A program made the position numbers and the translations under genes. Positions 1-8,826 of a stretch of DNA of 64,000 nt are shown here, in pieces. This stretch comes from an uncultured Bacteroides sp. (GTDB lineage: Bacteria; Bacteroidota; Bacteroidia; Bacteroidales; Bacteroidaceae), in the NCBI RefSeq assembly GCF_963675905.1, contig NZ_OY780936.1:2427946-2491945 (forward strand). The letters run 5' to 3'. A model generated the notes under the pieces. The model searched no databases. It had not been told where the DNA came from and saw nothing but the letters and a program-made list of their open reading frames with translations. The first letter of the stretch is position 1. Each line of letters begins with the position of its first letter.

Positions 1-258
1 AAGCACTCTTTACCCTCATTTTTGATGTTATCTAATAAAGTCTCTAACTTTACCATACGTTGCGTTTTCTTCTCTCCAAGGCTTCTAATCTGTGTTATAT
101 TCATATCTGTTTTATTGTTTTGTGGCATAAAGATAATGCAAAAAAGAGTTATAAACCAAATAACAACAGCGTTATTAATTAATTATTTTTTACCACTAAA
201 TAACAAGAGAATTAAGCTATTTACAGGCGTAACATAAGTAAAAACTTAAGGAAATATT

Positions 259-350
259 AGTAAGCCTGCATTCGAGGGCCCATGGGTCTGCAGCCGTGAA
301 CCCATGGGCCCCTGAATGCGGGCTTATCGGTTCACGGCTGCGGGCTTACT
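259..350. repeat. GC-rich palindromic intergenic repeat, copy 1
   Basis: The outer arms AGTAAGCC (259-266) and GGCTTACT (343-350) are perfect inverted repeats. Inside, 268-287 pairs with 300-319 around GGGCCCATGGGT with two mismatches, and GCAGCCGTGAA (290-300) is the exact reverse complement of 331-341, so two mutually exclusive foldings are possible. A related element, built from the same GGGCTTAT, GGGCCCATGGG and TTCACGGC modules in another order, lies at 48144-48235. The GC content contrasts sharply with the AT-rich flanks. It could be a REP/MITE-like element or a structured RNA or terminator; I do not recognise the family. Confidence 0.8.
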
Positions 351-556
351 TAGCATTAAGGAAAGAATTATATAACAGACTAGATAAAACACAATAACAG
401 TAACCGACTTTCAGGAAGAGGTTTAAACCCTAAAATGAATGGAGAAAAGCAATCACTACACTCACGCATTATGCCGAAAAAGAGCTACCCCATCACGGGT
501 AATTCCGGAAGAAATCTTGCGGCTTTCTTTGGGCACAAAAAATAAAAATTGAGCTA

Positions 557-683
557 TTACAAACTAGTGGCAGATGCAGGATTTAGTAGCAGATAAAATT
601 GTATAAAACATTTATCTTCCACCAGATTAATCATCTGATTATAGGATTATTAGATGTATTTTAGTGGCAGATGGGAGATGATT
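557..683. repeat. repeat flanking the fructan locus, left copy
   Basis: This stretch aligns in the same orientation with 15604-15730. Shared blocks are TTACAAACTAGTG near the start and AATCATCTGATTATA in the middle, the latter containing the palindrome TAATCA-TC-TGATTA. The motif TAGTGGCAGAT, or a one-base variant, recurs three times in this copy, and an inverted form occurs near 613. The two copies lie just outside the two ends of the fructan locus. I estimate about three quarters of the bases are identical by eye. Confidence 0.6.
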
Positions 684-712
684 ATGCATTTTTCGTTTTT
701 TTCTAATAGAAA

Positions 713-744
713 AAGCGGATAGATTGTATTTAATCTATCCGCTT
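713..744 (-). terminator. rho-independent terminator of the susC operon
   Basis: AAGCGGATAGATT (713-725) and its perfect complement at 732-744 form a 13-bp stem with a 6-nt loop. On the minus strand it is followed by a T-rich run, and it lies 39 bases beyond the stop codon of the GH32 gene. It would end the four-gene surface operon. Confidence 0.85.
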
Positions 745-782
745 AATTCAAAATAATTGCAATTGTAAAGTTTGCCAGTTCT

Positions 783-2306
783 TTACTTATTCAGTGCTAC
801 CTCTGTAAATACTGCTTCACCACCTTCGGCAAATATACCCCAAGGGTTCTGATTCATCTGATAAATTCGGTTACTCAATGCAATAACACCGTTTACGTAA
901 ATAACACAAACTGAATTTTCCACCACAATTACCACTTTAAATTGTTTATTTTCAGGTATTGTAAGAGGAGTTGAAGTACGCGTAGCCAATACGTTGCCGT
1001 CTTTTATGTAGTCCAGTTTCAACGTTTTACCAGTTAAGTCGAACACCAGATCATGCACCTCACTGCGAGCACCTCCGGCACCAAACTCAAAACCAAAACG
1101 GGTAGCCGTACTAGCATTTACTGTAGCCGTGATTTTATATGTTCCTTTTTGACGATCAAACAGTGCTAAGGCCTTGCCACTTGTACCATTCAACGTATAA
1201 CTATTGTCTTGCACTTGTGCATTGTTATTTACTAAGGCTTTTAGAGCTACTTCGTTGTTTAGTTTCTGATCAACCGATGCGGGGATAGTTACATTCAGCG
1301 TTCCGTCACTATTTTGTGTCAACTGATGAACTACCAATGATCCTGCCCAACCATAATCACTGGTATCATTATTTCCAGTACGGGTAGGACACCATCCGAA
1401 TAAGAAACGATTTGTACCGTCACTTGCAGTCTTTCCGGCATAGTAAGCAATGCCATCCAGAGCTGAATAGGAAGGCACTTTCCAGTCGTTAGTTCCTGCA
1501 ACCCGATAACGATAGTGCACTTTGCGGTCATTATTAGCCCAGTCCCAATTAGAGTATACCAAATATTGGTAATTTCCCATAGTAAATACATCCGGGCATT
1601 CCATTACTCGTTCTCCATTAAAGTAAAACGGTTCTTCTAGTTTCCAGTTCAACAAATCGGTAGAAGAGTATTGTGCAATAACCGCTTGCCAGTCATTCAC
1701 TGCTGCCACATAACCACGGGTAGTAATGAACATCTTATAAACGTTACCTTCTTTCATCACGAATGGATCCCGAAATTCGTTAGCATCATATCCGTTGGCA
1801 GCCTGAAGTGAAAAATTAGTTTGCTTAGTCCAAGTTTTCATATCCTTTGATGTAGCTAAATAGATTTTCTCAGCAGGATTAAGGTTTGCATTGTGTGCAG
1901 TGTAATAAGCATAATAGGTATCGCCCGCTTTTATTACCGAACCTGTACCCAAAGCATCTTCCTGACTTCCGTCTGCTCCGCAAGGAATTACTTCGCCGTT
2001 ATCTTCATACGTCATAAAGTCGCTTGTAGTTGTCTTTGCCCAAGGGTGAAAAGTGGCTGCTCCATCACGTGCATCAAACAAGTAGAACACATGAAATTTC
2101 CCATTTTCGTAAAAAGGCATTGGGTCACCTACCCAGCCATTGGATGGTTTCCAGAAAGAAGTATATGCCTGATACAAGTCGTTCACATCGTAATAGGCAG
2201 GGGCAGAAAGATCTGCATTTGGATCGTTGCACACGTATTCCTGATCACTGCAAGCCGTAAGGCTTGCAAGTGAAAGGAGAGTTGTTACAATATAATTAAG
2301 TTTCAT
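783..2306 (-). CDS. GH32 family fructan hydrolase, surface lipoprotein
   Basis: Glycoside hydrolase family 32 enzyme of 507 residues, last gene of the susC operon. The N-terminus is a lipoprotein signal with lipobox LTAC followed by acidic residues (SDQE), the pattern that sends Bacteroidetes lipoproteins to the cell surface. The three GH32 signatures are present: WVGDPMP near residue 57 (nucleophile Asp), FRDP near 178 and ECPD near 236 (acid/base Glu). The first motif departs from the usual WMNDPNG. A C-terminal beta-sandwich-like domain follows. By position it corresponds to the surface endo-acting enzyme (BT1760) of the B. thetaiotaomicron levan locus, but I cannot tell from sequence whether this one cuts levan, inulin or another fructan, or whether it is endo- or exo-acting. 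Confidence 0.9.
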   Translation of the reverse strand: MKLNYIVTTLLSLASLTACSDQEYVCNDPNADLSAPAYYDVNDLYQAYTSFWKPSNGWVGDPMPFYENGKFHVFYLFDARDGAATFHPWAKTTTSDFMTYEDNGEVIPCGADGSQEDALGTGSVIKAGDTYYAYYTAHNANLNPAEKIYLATSKDMKTWTKQTNFSLQAANGYDANEFRDPFVMKEGNVYKMFITTRGYVAAVNDWQAVIAQYSSTDLLNWKLEEPFYFNGERVMECPDVFTMGNYQYLVYSNWDWANNDRKVHYRYRVAGTNDWKVPSYSALDGIAYYAGKTASDGTNRFLFGWCPTRTGNNDTSDYGWAGSLVVHQLTQNSDGTLNVTIPASVDQKLNNEVALKALVNNNAQVQDNSYTLNGTSGKALALFDRQKGTYKITATVNASTATRFGFEFGAGGARSEVHDLVFDLTGKTLKLDYIKDGNVLATRTSTPLTIPENKQFKVVIVVENSVCVIYVNGVIALSNRIYQMNQNPWGIFAEGGEAVFTEVALNK

Positions 2307-2321
2307 AATTCTTCAATTTTA

Positions 2322-3701
2322 TTATTTAGCCAGATAATTCAAAATATTCCCAGTCAGAGTCTCAAGGTTGTCAAGATAAGAATTAGCAGGTGATCCATCT
2401 TCATTATACCAGTCATAACTCTCTACAGCAATGGTGATAGTAGCTCCATTGCCATTCTGACGTTCGTATTCATTAATAATGGAACGTTGATTCATAGCAT
2501 CGTCCCAATAGAAACTAGCTAGTTGTTTACCACCATTCTCGTTTTGCCATTTTGCTACGTCGAAATTGTAACCTGTCCATGTATCAAAATTCCAGATGGC
2601 ATTGTGTCCTTTTACCTTCACTCCCTTGCCCATAATGTAGAAGCGTGATGTTTCTCCAATTTCCATGCGCAGACCTTTAAAGATAGGATGGTTTTCGTGA
2701 CCGGTGAATCTCATTCCCCAGTTTTCGCCTAAGGTTGAAGGACTATTTCCATATCCCCAGTCATTATTCCACATTTTCCCATTTTTGGCAATATCAAGTG
2801 ACGTTCCCAAAGAAACACCTGCAGAAGTAAGTAATAAACCGCCTCCTTGTGCGTGGAACTTCTTCAATGCATCAATAACTGTTGCATCGGTAGCAATAGA
2901 CGGAATTTCAAATTTATCAGGGTCACAATGATACCAAAGCACACCGTACTTACTTAAATCGGCCCCTTTCTTGATAGCATCAAAGGATATATATACGGGA
3001 TCTACAAAATTCTCAGATAACCAGTTCCATGCAGCTTTTTCATCCAAATTAGTAATTTCACCGGCACTAGCAGCTTCTCCTAAGAATCCTACTGGAGTAA
3101 GATCTGTAGGCACTACTGTTACTTTGTAGGTAAATGTTTCGTCCAGATAGGAGATATTGTAATTCACCGGACTCGTAAAATCAAGAGTCATTGCAGTTGG
3201 TGATACTACTTTTGCCCCATCGGTAATTGTAAATTTGGGAGTTAAAGCTGTAACATCTTCCCCTTTTGGATAAAGTACTGTAATAGTACGGGCTGCCTGA
3301 TCAATAACCCCTTTATATTTGCCTATTGAGAACGTTAGGATTTTTGTTTTATCACTTACATGAGAAGCCACAACATTATAATCATGATAAAGATTACCAT
3401 TGACAACACGGTAAACAGTCACTTTTGAAAGGTCAATTGGTCCTTCAGGATTTACGGGGCTTACAATATGTGCACCTTCAGATAGAGTTATAACAGGTGT
3501 GATCTTGGTTAAATCGGTTGCAGAAGGGAAAACCAATTCAATAAGACCAGATGTTTCATTCAATGTTTCTAATTTAGCATTCGCAGAAAAGGTCTTGATT
3601 TTTACCTCACCCGAATTGCTTATTCCATTGTAATCTTCGCTACATGATACTAAACTTAATATCATTATCAAAGAAAAGAATATGTATATAGATTTTTTCA
3701 T
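2322..3701 (-). CDS. SusE-position fructan-binding lipoprotein (DUF4960-like)
   Basis: Lipoprotein of 459 residues with lipobox LVSC followed by SED, a surface-export pattern. The N-terminal half contains two similar beta-rich repeats (phrases such as LTKITPVITLSEGAHIVSP and VTALTPKFTITDGAKVVSP), the kind of immunoglobulin-like modules found in SusE/F-type glycan-binding proteins. The C-terminal half looks like the DUF4960 family seen in fructan loci. It sits between susD and the GH32 gene with 35- and 15-base gaps, so it is cotranscribed. Its likely role is outer-surface binding of fructan next to the SusCD transporter. The family name is from memory; the role is inferred from position and architecture. 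Confidence 0.8.
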   Translation of the reverse strand: MKKSIYIFFSLIMILSLVSCSEDYNGISNSGEVKIKTFSANAKLETLNETSGLIELVFPSATDLTKITPVITLSEGAHIVSPVNPEGPIDLSKVTVYRVVNGNLYHDYNVVASHVSDKTKILTFSIGKYKGVIDQAARTITVLYPKGEDVTALTPKFTITDGAKVVSPTAMTLDFTSPVNYNISYLDETFTYKVTVVPTDLTPVGFLGEAASAGEITNLDEKAAWNWLSENFVDPVYISFDAIKKGADLSKYGVLWYHCDPDKFEIPSIATDATVIDALKKFHAQGGGLLLTSAGVSLGTSLDIAKNGKMWNNDWGYGNSPSTLGENWGMRFTGHENHPIFKGLRMEIGETSRFYIMGKGVKVKGHNAIWNFDTWTGYNFDVAKWQNENGGKQLASFYWDDAMNQRSIINEYERQNGNGATITIAVESYDWYNEDGSPANSYLDNLETLTGNILNYLAK

Positions 3702-3736
3702 TTTAATATCTCTTTATAAATTGTAATTCGACTACA

Positions 3737-5419
3737 TTATTTCCATCCTGGATTTTGCTTATACACCCCATTCGTGAAATTTATCTGTTGCTGAGGTATT
3801 GGAATGTATTCATCCTGATTCTTATCAAACTTGCCAGCAGAAAGGAATGAACGTCGGGCAGACTCGCTATTGAAATAATTATTCATAACCTGACTGGCAA
3901 TACCCCAACGTACAAGATCAAAGAAACGGTTTCCTTCCATTGCTAGTTCCAAACGACGTTCCCAACGAAGTGCCTGACGAGCAAAATCTTTATTCCATAC
4001 ACAATTTACTCCATTTTGATACAAGGAAATATTAAGATTATTTGCATACGGGATAAATGTGGTACTATTCTTGGCACGTTCACGAATCATATTGATAAGT
4101 GGAAGAGCTTCTTGTTCACGATTCAGTTCTATAAGAGCCTCAGCACGCATTAATACAACATCTGCATAACGTAGTACGATTCTATTTTTAGAGTTTCCAT
4201 AAAATGGAGAGACATTTACAAAACAGTCACATGAAGGATCTACATTTTCTTTTAAAGAAGCATACAGACCATAAACAGAAGGATTTCTATTCCACTTCTC
4301 TTGATAAATTAACTCTTCATTGTACTTATAGGGTACTCCGGGAAGAGCAACTGTATGGTATAAACGTGGGTCTACTTTATCAAGAGTTTTATCGTAATTT
4401 TTATTATCAAAGGAGTCAAATTCTGGCAATCCGTTAGCTGTTTTAAAAGCATTCACCAAATTTTGACTTGGTTTATGGAAGTCACAGCAACCTAATCCCA
4501 TTGGCACAGAAAGTACATCTCCCCAATTCAAACGACCAAACATAGTACCGTCTCCTGTCGAGTATTGTACTGCAAACAATGATTCCGGTCCGTTTTGATA
4601 AGCTCCCGGTAAAAAGTTACATGCAATATCCGGCTCTAACTTATAAGAAGAATTCATCACTACCTGGGTATAATCCAATACCTGATTTAAATCCTGAGCG
4701 TTTATTTCTGTCACACTATTATTCTCATCCTGGCGGTAAGCCTTAAAGAGATAAGCTTTTGCAAGATAAGAAGCCGCTGCAATCTTGTTGGCTCTTCCAA
4801 CCTGACTTTGAGCTACCGGTAATAAATCGTATGCTTTTTGAAAGTCATTGCAAATAAAGGCCCATTGTTCGTCATTAGGTAATGTGTTAGGTACCTTATC
4901 ATATTCACTCAACGGAGTATCCTCATCAACTAAAGGAATATGTCCAAAAACTTCTTTTAGCATAAAGTAGAAATGTCCTCTCAAAAAATACATTTCTCCC
5001 ATACGGGCATCTTTATTAGGAAATTGAGATTTATCCACACTTTTCAAAACACTAAGTGCAGAGTTGGCACGAGAAATTGCTTCGTAAATAAAAAACCATA
5101 AGCCATCTGCTTCACCAAAATCTGATTTTATATTTTCTGATATTTCATAAAAATGAAAGTTCACAATATCATTTTCATCATTACCACCTTTATATGCATC
5201 ATCAGAACGTACGTTACCATATGGCCAAAGGCTGAAAGGTTTATCATAATGGTCGTTTCCTAAAGAAGAATAAGCTGCAGATACTAGTCCTTCTATCTGC
5301 TCAGGACCTTTAACCTGTTCTTCATCAAGGATTCCCTGAGGGGTTTCATCAAGAAAATTACAACTGTTGAGCATTAATGCTGAAACAGAAGCCAAAACTA
5401 AATATTTAATTTTTTTCAT
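3737..5419 (-). CDS. susD: SusD/RagB family nutrient-binding lipoprotein
   Basis: A 560-residue SusD family lipoprotein (lipobox LNSC). The RagB/SusD pattern is seen throughout: N-terminal NFLDETPQG, a central TPR-like helical region containing AKAYLFKAYR, and the C-terminal block RWERRLELAMEGNRFFDLVRWG, which is highly characteristic of the family, ending in an IPIPQQQI-type segment. It lies 14 bases downstream of susC. SusD forms the lid over the SusC barrel and passes fructo-oligosaccharides into it. The substrate is inferred from the neighbouring GH32 and fructokinase genes. Confidence 0.95.
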   Translation of the reverse strand: MKKIKYLVLASVSALMLNSCNFLDETPQGILDEEQVKGPEQIEGLVSAAYSSLGNDHYDKPFSLWPYGNVRSDDAYKGGNDENDIVNFHFYEISENIKSDFGEADGLWFFIYEAISRANSALSVLKSVDKSQFPNKDARMGEMYFLRGHFYFMLKEVFGHIPLVDEDTPLSEYDKVPNTLPNDEQWAFICNDFQKAYDLLPVAQSQVGRANKIAAASYLAKAYLFKAYRQDENNSVTEINAQDLNQVLDYTQVVMNSSYKLEPDIACNFLPGAYQNGPESLFAVQYSTGDGTMFGRLNWGDVLSVPMGLGCCDFHKPSQNLVNAFKTANGLPEFDSFDNKNYDKTLDKVDPRLYHTVALPGVPYKYNEELIYQEKWNRNPSVYGLYASLKENVDPSCDCFVNVSPFYGNSKNRIVLRYADVVLMRAEALIELNREQEALPLINMIRERAKNSTTFIPYANNLNISLYQNGVNCVWNKDFARQALRWERRLELAMEGNRFFDLVRWGIASQVMNNYFNSESARRSFLSAGKFDKNQDEYIPIPQQQINFTNGVYKQNPGWK

Positions 5420-5433
5420 TGTACGAGGTCTTT

Positions 5434-8400
5434 TTAAAATGAAACATTAACACCAAAGGTCACAGTCAAAGGAATAGGATAACCCCATCCTGGATTTTCA
5501 GGGTCAACGCCTGTAAAATTTTTGCTCTTGATCGTAAATAGATTCTGAGCACTAGCATAGATGCGGAATTTTTCCACTTTTATTTTATGCAATACTTGCT
5601 GAGGTATATTGTATCCTAACTGGATATTACGAAGTTTCAGGTATGAACCATTTTCAACAAAATAAGAAGAAAAACGAGATTCATTATTAGTATCGCTATA
5701 AGATAATGCCGGAATATCTGAATCAGGATTAGTAACCGGATCCCAAGCTTTCAGAAGGCGAGCGCCTTTATTTGAACGGGTATCCGATACACTCCAGAAA
5801 TCAGTTGTATATTTTACAGAATTAACTACATCTACATTTTGAATACCTTGAAAATACATTATCAAATCAAAGTTTTTATATGACAAATCTATGTTTAAAC
5901 CGTAAGCAAAATCAGGAAACGGATCACCAATCCATGTACGGTCTTTATCATTTATTGCGCCATCATTATTCAGATCTCTGTATCTAATGCGTCCCAAAGC
6001 CTTACCATCTTGTTTACAGTGTTGGTCAAGATCGTCTTGTGTTTTAAAAATACCGTCGGCCACATATCCATAGAATGAACCTAGTGGACGTCCCAGTATG
6101 TTATCATAGGTACCGTTACCACCATAAGATTTTTTCACAGATTCAGGGAGGTAAGTCACCTTGTTTGCATTGGTTGATATATTACCAGTTATGTCATACT
6201 GCAAACCAGAATTCATTTTTCCTCGATAGCCTAATGTTAACTCAAAACCTTTATTCTCCATAGCGGCACCATTAAACCATTTATTTGCTCCCTCTCCCAT
6301 GATTGCGGCATACCCCGGTAAATAAAGAATATTTTTTGTTTTCTTAATGTAATATTCAGCTGAGCCGTAAAGAGCTTGTCCAAAGAATCCATAATCAAGA
6401 CCAATATTGGTTTGTGTAGTTGTCTCCCATTTTAGATCAGGATTTTGAAGTTGTGTTCTTTTAAAGCCTGAACTAAGCAATCCAGAACCTGTTCCATTCA
6501 AGTCATAAGCTGTACCCCATACTGCATTCCATGTAGGATCTCCTTTTCCGTAATCAGTAACATAAATATCATATATTGCTGTATTTGCCATTTCCTGATT
6601 ACCTGTTTGTCCCCAACCAAAACGAAGCTTTAAATCAGACAACCATTCATGCGTTTTTTCCATGAAAGCTTCCTGATTAATTTTCCATCCAAGATTAAAG
6701 GCAGGAAACATACCCCAGCGATTATTCTTTCCAAAACGAGATGAGCCATCACGACGTAATGTTACAGAAGCAAGATACTTTTCGTTGTATGCGTAATTAA
6801 TTTTACCAAAGTATGATTGCAGTGAATAGGCAGTGGAGCTACCAGTGCCCTCACTGGTTCCTGTTCCAAGATCTGGCCACATATAATCCGGAGTTTCTAC
6901 AGCAAAGCCTTCACGTGAAGCTGCAAAATTGATATCACTCTGACGGAACATTTCCATACCTAGCATAGTTTCAAAACGATTTTTCCCAATTTCAAAATCG
7001 TATGTAGCAGTATTAGACCAAGTCCATTTTGTCCAGTGTGCCTGCTCTATCAAGGATTTGGTTTTATCACTTTGAAGATAACCTGTTTGATAACTATATG
7101 TGAGTGATCTTTTATAAAAGTTGCCATAATCTAAGCCAAAACTAGAACGAATATTCAGTTTTTTAATGGGTTGAATGTTTATATAAGCATTACCAAATGT
7201 ACGCCAGTAATTATAACGGTTGTCTTTATTATCATTTACTAATCGGGCTGGATTTTGACGATCCGGAAGTCCGGTTATAGGACCTCCCCAGTTTTTGCCA
7301 TCTTCTGTATGCACTGGTATAAAAGGAACTGCAATCAATGCAGCTTCAATTATCTGATATGGCTGAGTTACTTCGGAAGTTTTGTTTATTGTGAAATTCT
7401 CCCCTATTGTAACAATATCACCCAATAGTTTATAGTCACTGTTCATTCGGGCAGAAATGCGATTAAAATTAGTATGTTTTACCAGTCCTTCATTATCATA
7501 GTAACTCAGTGATAAAAAACTATTTCCTTTTTCTGTACCATTGCTAACAGAAAGATTATACGACTGTGCAACACCTGTACGTGTAACTTCATCAAACCAG
7601 TTGGTATTTGCCGGTTTCATAGTTTTTGCATCATCAAGATATTCCGGAAATAAAACGTTGTTTAAAACTTTGTTGCCTGCAGCATCAATACTTTCCTGAT
7701 AACGGATACCTATATTATTATCATTAGCATCTTTTCCTGAATTTACAGAGGCTTTCCACATAGCTTCAGCATACTCTTTTGAACTAAGAATATCTATTTT
7801 ATTAGTATAGCTGGACATCGTAACATATGAATCAAAGTTTACCTTGACAAGACCTTTCTTTCCTTTCTTTGTTGTAACAACAATGACACCGTTTGCCGCA
7901 CGCGAACCATAAATACTTGAAGACGATGCATCGCGAAGTACCTGGATACTTTCAATATCATTCCCATTGAGTTCGTGCATGCCTGAAGTAGTAGGAACAC
8001 CATCAATAATATATAGCGGATCATTATTATTCAGCGTTCCGATACCACGAATACGAATAGTGGCAGCTCCACTTGGTGTTCCGTCTGAGGTGACTGTCAT
8101 ACCGGCAACACGTCCTTGCAACGCCTTCATCGGATTGTTTTCGGCTGCAGACATCATATCGTTCACTTTCACGACCGAAACAGCTCCGGTGAGGTCGGCT
8201 TTACGTTCTGTACGATAACCTACAGCAACAACTTCATCTAATAATTGGGCAGATTCCTTTAGAGCAACATTAATAATAGTTTGTGCACCTACAACTACTT
8301 CCTGTTTTTCGTATCCAATGAAAGAAAAAATGAGTGTCTCATTTTTTTGTGCTGATAATTGGTAATTACCATCGAGATCTGTAACTGTCCCTACAGCTTT

Positions 8401-8538
8401 ACCTTTGACACTTACATTTACGCCGATAAGAGGCTCGCTGTCAGTCGCTGATTTTACATTTCCTTTAATCGTAATATTCTGTGCATTTAATATACCACAG
8501 AAAGATAGAAGGAAAATCATAATGATAAGATTTCTCAT
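5434..8538 (-). CDS. susC: SusC family TonB-dependent outer-membrane transporter
   Basis: A 1034-residue SusC/RagA protein. It has a signal peptide ending at LNAQ, a carboxypeptidase-regulatory-like beta domain at about residues 23-100, a TonB-box region (DEVVAVGY), a plug domain with IRIRGIGTLNNNDPLYIIDG, and a long C-terminal beta-barrel ending in the typical aromatic FGVNVSF. It is the first gene of the surface operon and is read divergently from the GH32/importer operon. It imports fructo-oligosaccharides into the periplasm using TonB energy. Transcription is presumably driven by the HTCS encoded at 12794-15550. Confidence 0.96.
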   Translation of the reverse strand: MRNLIIMIFLLSFCGILNAQNITIKGNVKSATDSEPLIGVNVSVKGKAVGTVTDLDGNYQLSAQKNETLIFSFIGYEKQEVVVGAQTIINVALKESAQLLDEVVAVGYRTERKADLTGAVSVVKVNDMMSAAENNPMKALQGRVAGMTVTSDGTPSGAATIRIRGIGTLNNNDPLYIIDGVPTTSGMHELNGNDIESIQVLRDASSSSIYGSRAANGVIVVTTKKGKKGLVKVNFDSYVTMSSYTNKIDILSSKEYAEAMWKASVNSGKDANDNNIGIRYQESIDAAGNKVLNNVLFPEYLDDAKTMKPANTNWFDEVTRTGVAQSYNLSVSNGTEKGNSFLSLSYYDNEGLVKHTNFNRISARMNSDYKLLGDIVTIGENFTINKTSEVTQPYQIIEAALIAVPFIPVHTEDGKNWGGPITGLPDRQNPARLVNDNKDNRYNYWRTFGNAYINIQPIKKLNIRSSFGLDYGNFYKRSLTYSYQTGYLQSDKTKSLIEQAHWTKWTWSNTATYDFEIGKNRFETMLGMEMFRQSDINFAASREGFAVETPDYMWPDLGTGTSEGTGSSTAYSLQSYFGKINYAYNEKYLASVTLRRDGSSRFGKNNRWGMFPAFNLGWKINQEAFMEKTHEWLSDLKLRFGWGQTGNQEMANTAIYDIYVTDYGKGDPTWNAVWGTAYDLNGTGSGLLSSGFKRTQLQNPDLKWETTTQTNIGLDYGFFGQALYGSAEYYIKKTKNILYLPGYAAIMGEGANKWFNGAAMENKGFELTLGYRGKMNSGLQYDITGNISTNANKVTYLPESVKKSYGGNGTYDNILGRPLGSFYGYVADGIFKTQDDLDQHCKQDGKALGRIRYRDLNNDGAINDKDRTWIGDPFPDFAYGLNIDLSYKNFDLIMYFQGIQNVDVVNSVKYTTDFWSVSDTRSNKGARLLKAWDPVTNPDSDIPALSYSDTNNESRFSSYFVENGSYLKLRNIQLGYNIPQQVLHKIKVEKFRIYASAQNLFTIKSKNFTGVDPENPGWGYPIPLTVTFGVNVSF

Positions 8539-8826
8539 ATTTCATTATAGATTAAAAAGATTAACATTTAAAAAATTCAATTCTCAAGAAAAGCTTTCCC
8601 GGCTTAAATTTGATACCGTAAAGAAAAGGGATTTCATTTGCGTGAACTATAATTTTTGTTTCAAAGATGATTATTTTTGTTTCATGCATTAAATTTAATA
8701 GAGCTATGAATCATATTTAATATATTAAGAAACATTTTTTATATCATTTTGTTTTATTATTTTAGTTCTTTGCAACACGCTTTCCCGAGCAATTATTTAT
8801 TAATTGAATTTAATACCAATAAAAAC
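8539..8826. promoter_or_regulatory. divergent promoter region of the fructan locus
   Basis: This 288-base region separates the two divergent fructan operons. Two near-identical words stand out, GCTTTCCCGGC at 8593-8603 and GCTTTCCCGAGC at 8779-8790. Each is followed by similar AT-rich sequence ending in AATTTGATACC or AATTTAATACC. One copy lies nearer each gene start, so they are candidates for the HTCS operator. A -7 box TATTTTTG is seen on the plus strand at 8672-8679, but without a good -33 element. No equally clear -7 box is seen for susC. The operator assignment is inference. Confidence 0.4.

Larger units (their letters stand above)
1..782. other. intergenic region with repeats, no gene
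   Basis: No convincing gene is seen. A 71-codon open frame at 22-237 has no family resemblance and no ribosome binding site, and I do not call it. The stretch holds a GC-rich palindromic repeat (259-350), one copy of a repeat that also occurs on the far side of the fructan locus (557-683), and a terminator hairpin (713-744) for the gene to its right. Confidence 0.7.

Noticed and set aside
22..237. 71-codon open frame at the left edge
   Set aside because: No ribosome binding site, no recognisable family, composition like surrounding AT-rich non-coding DNA.
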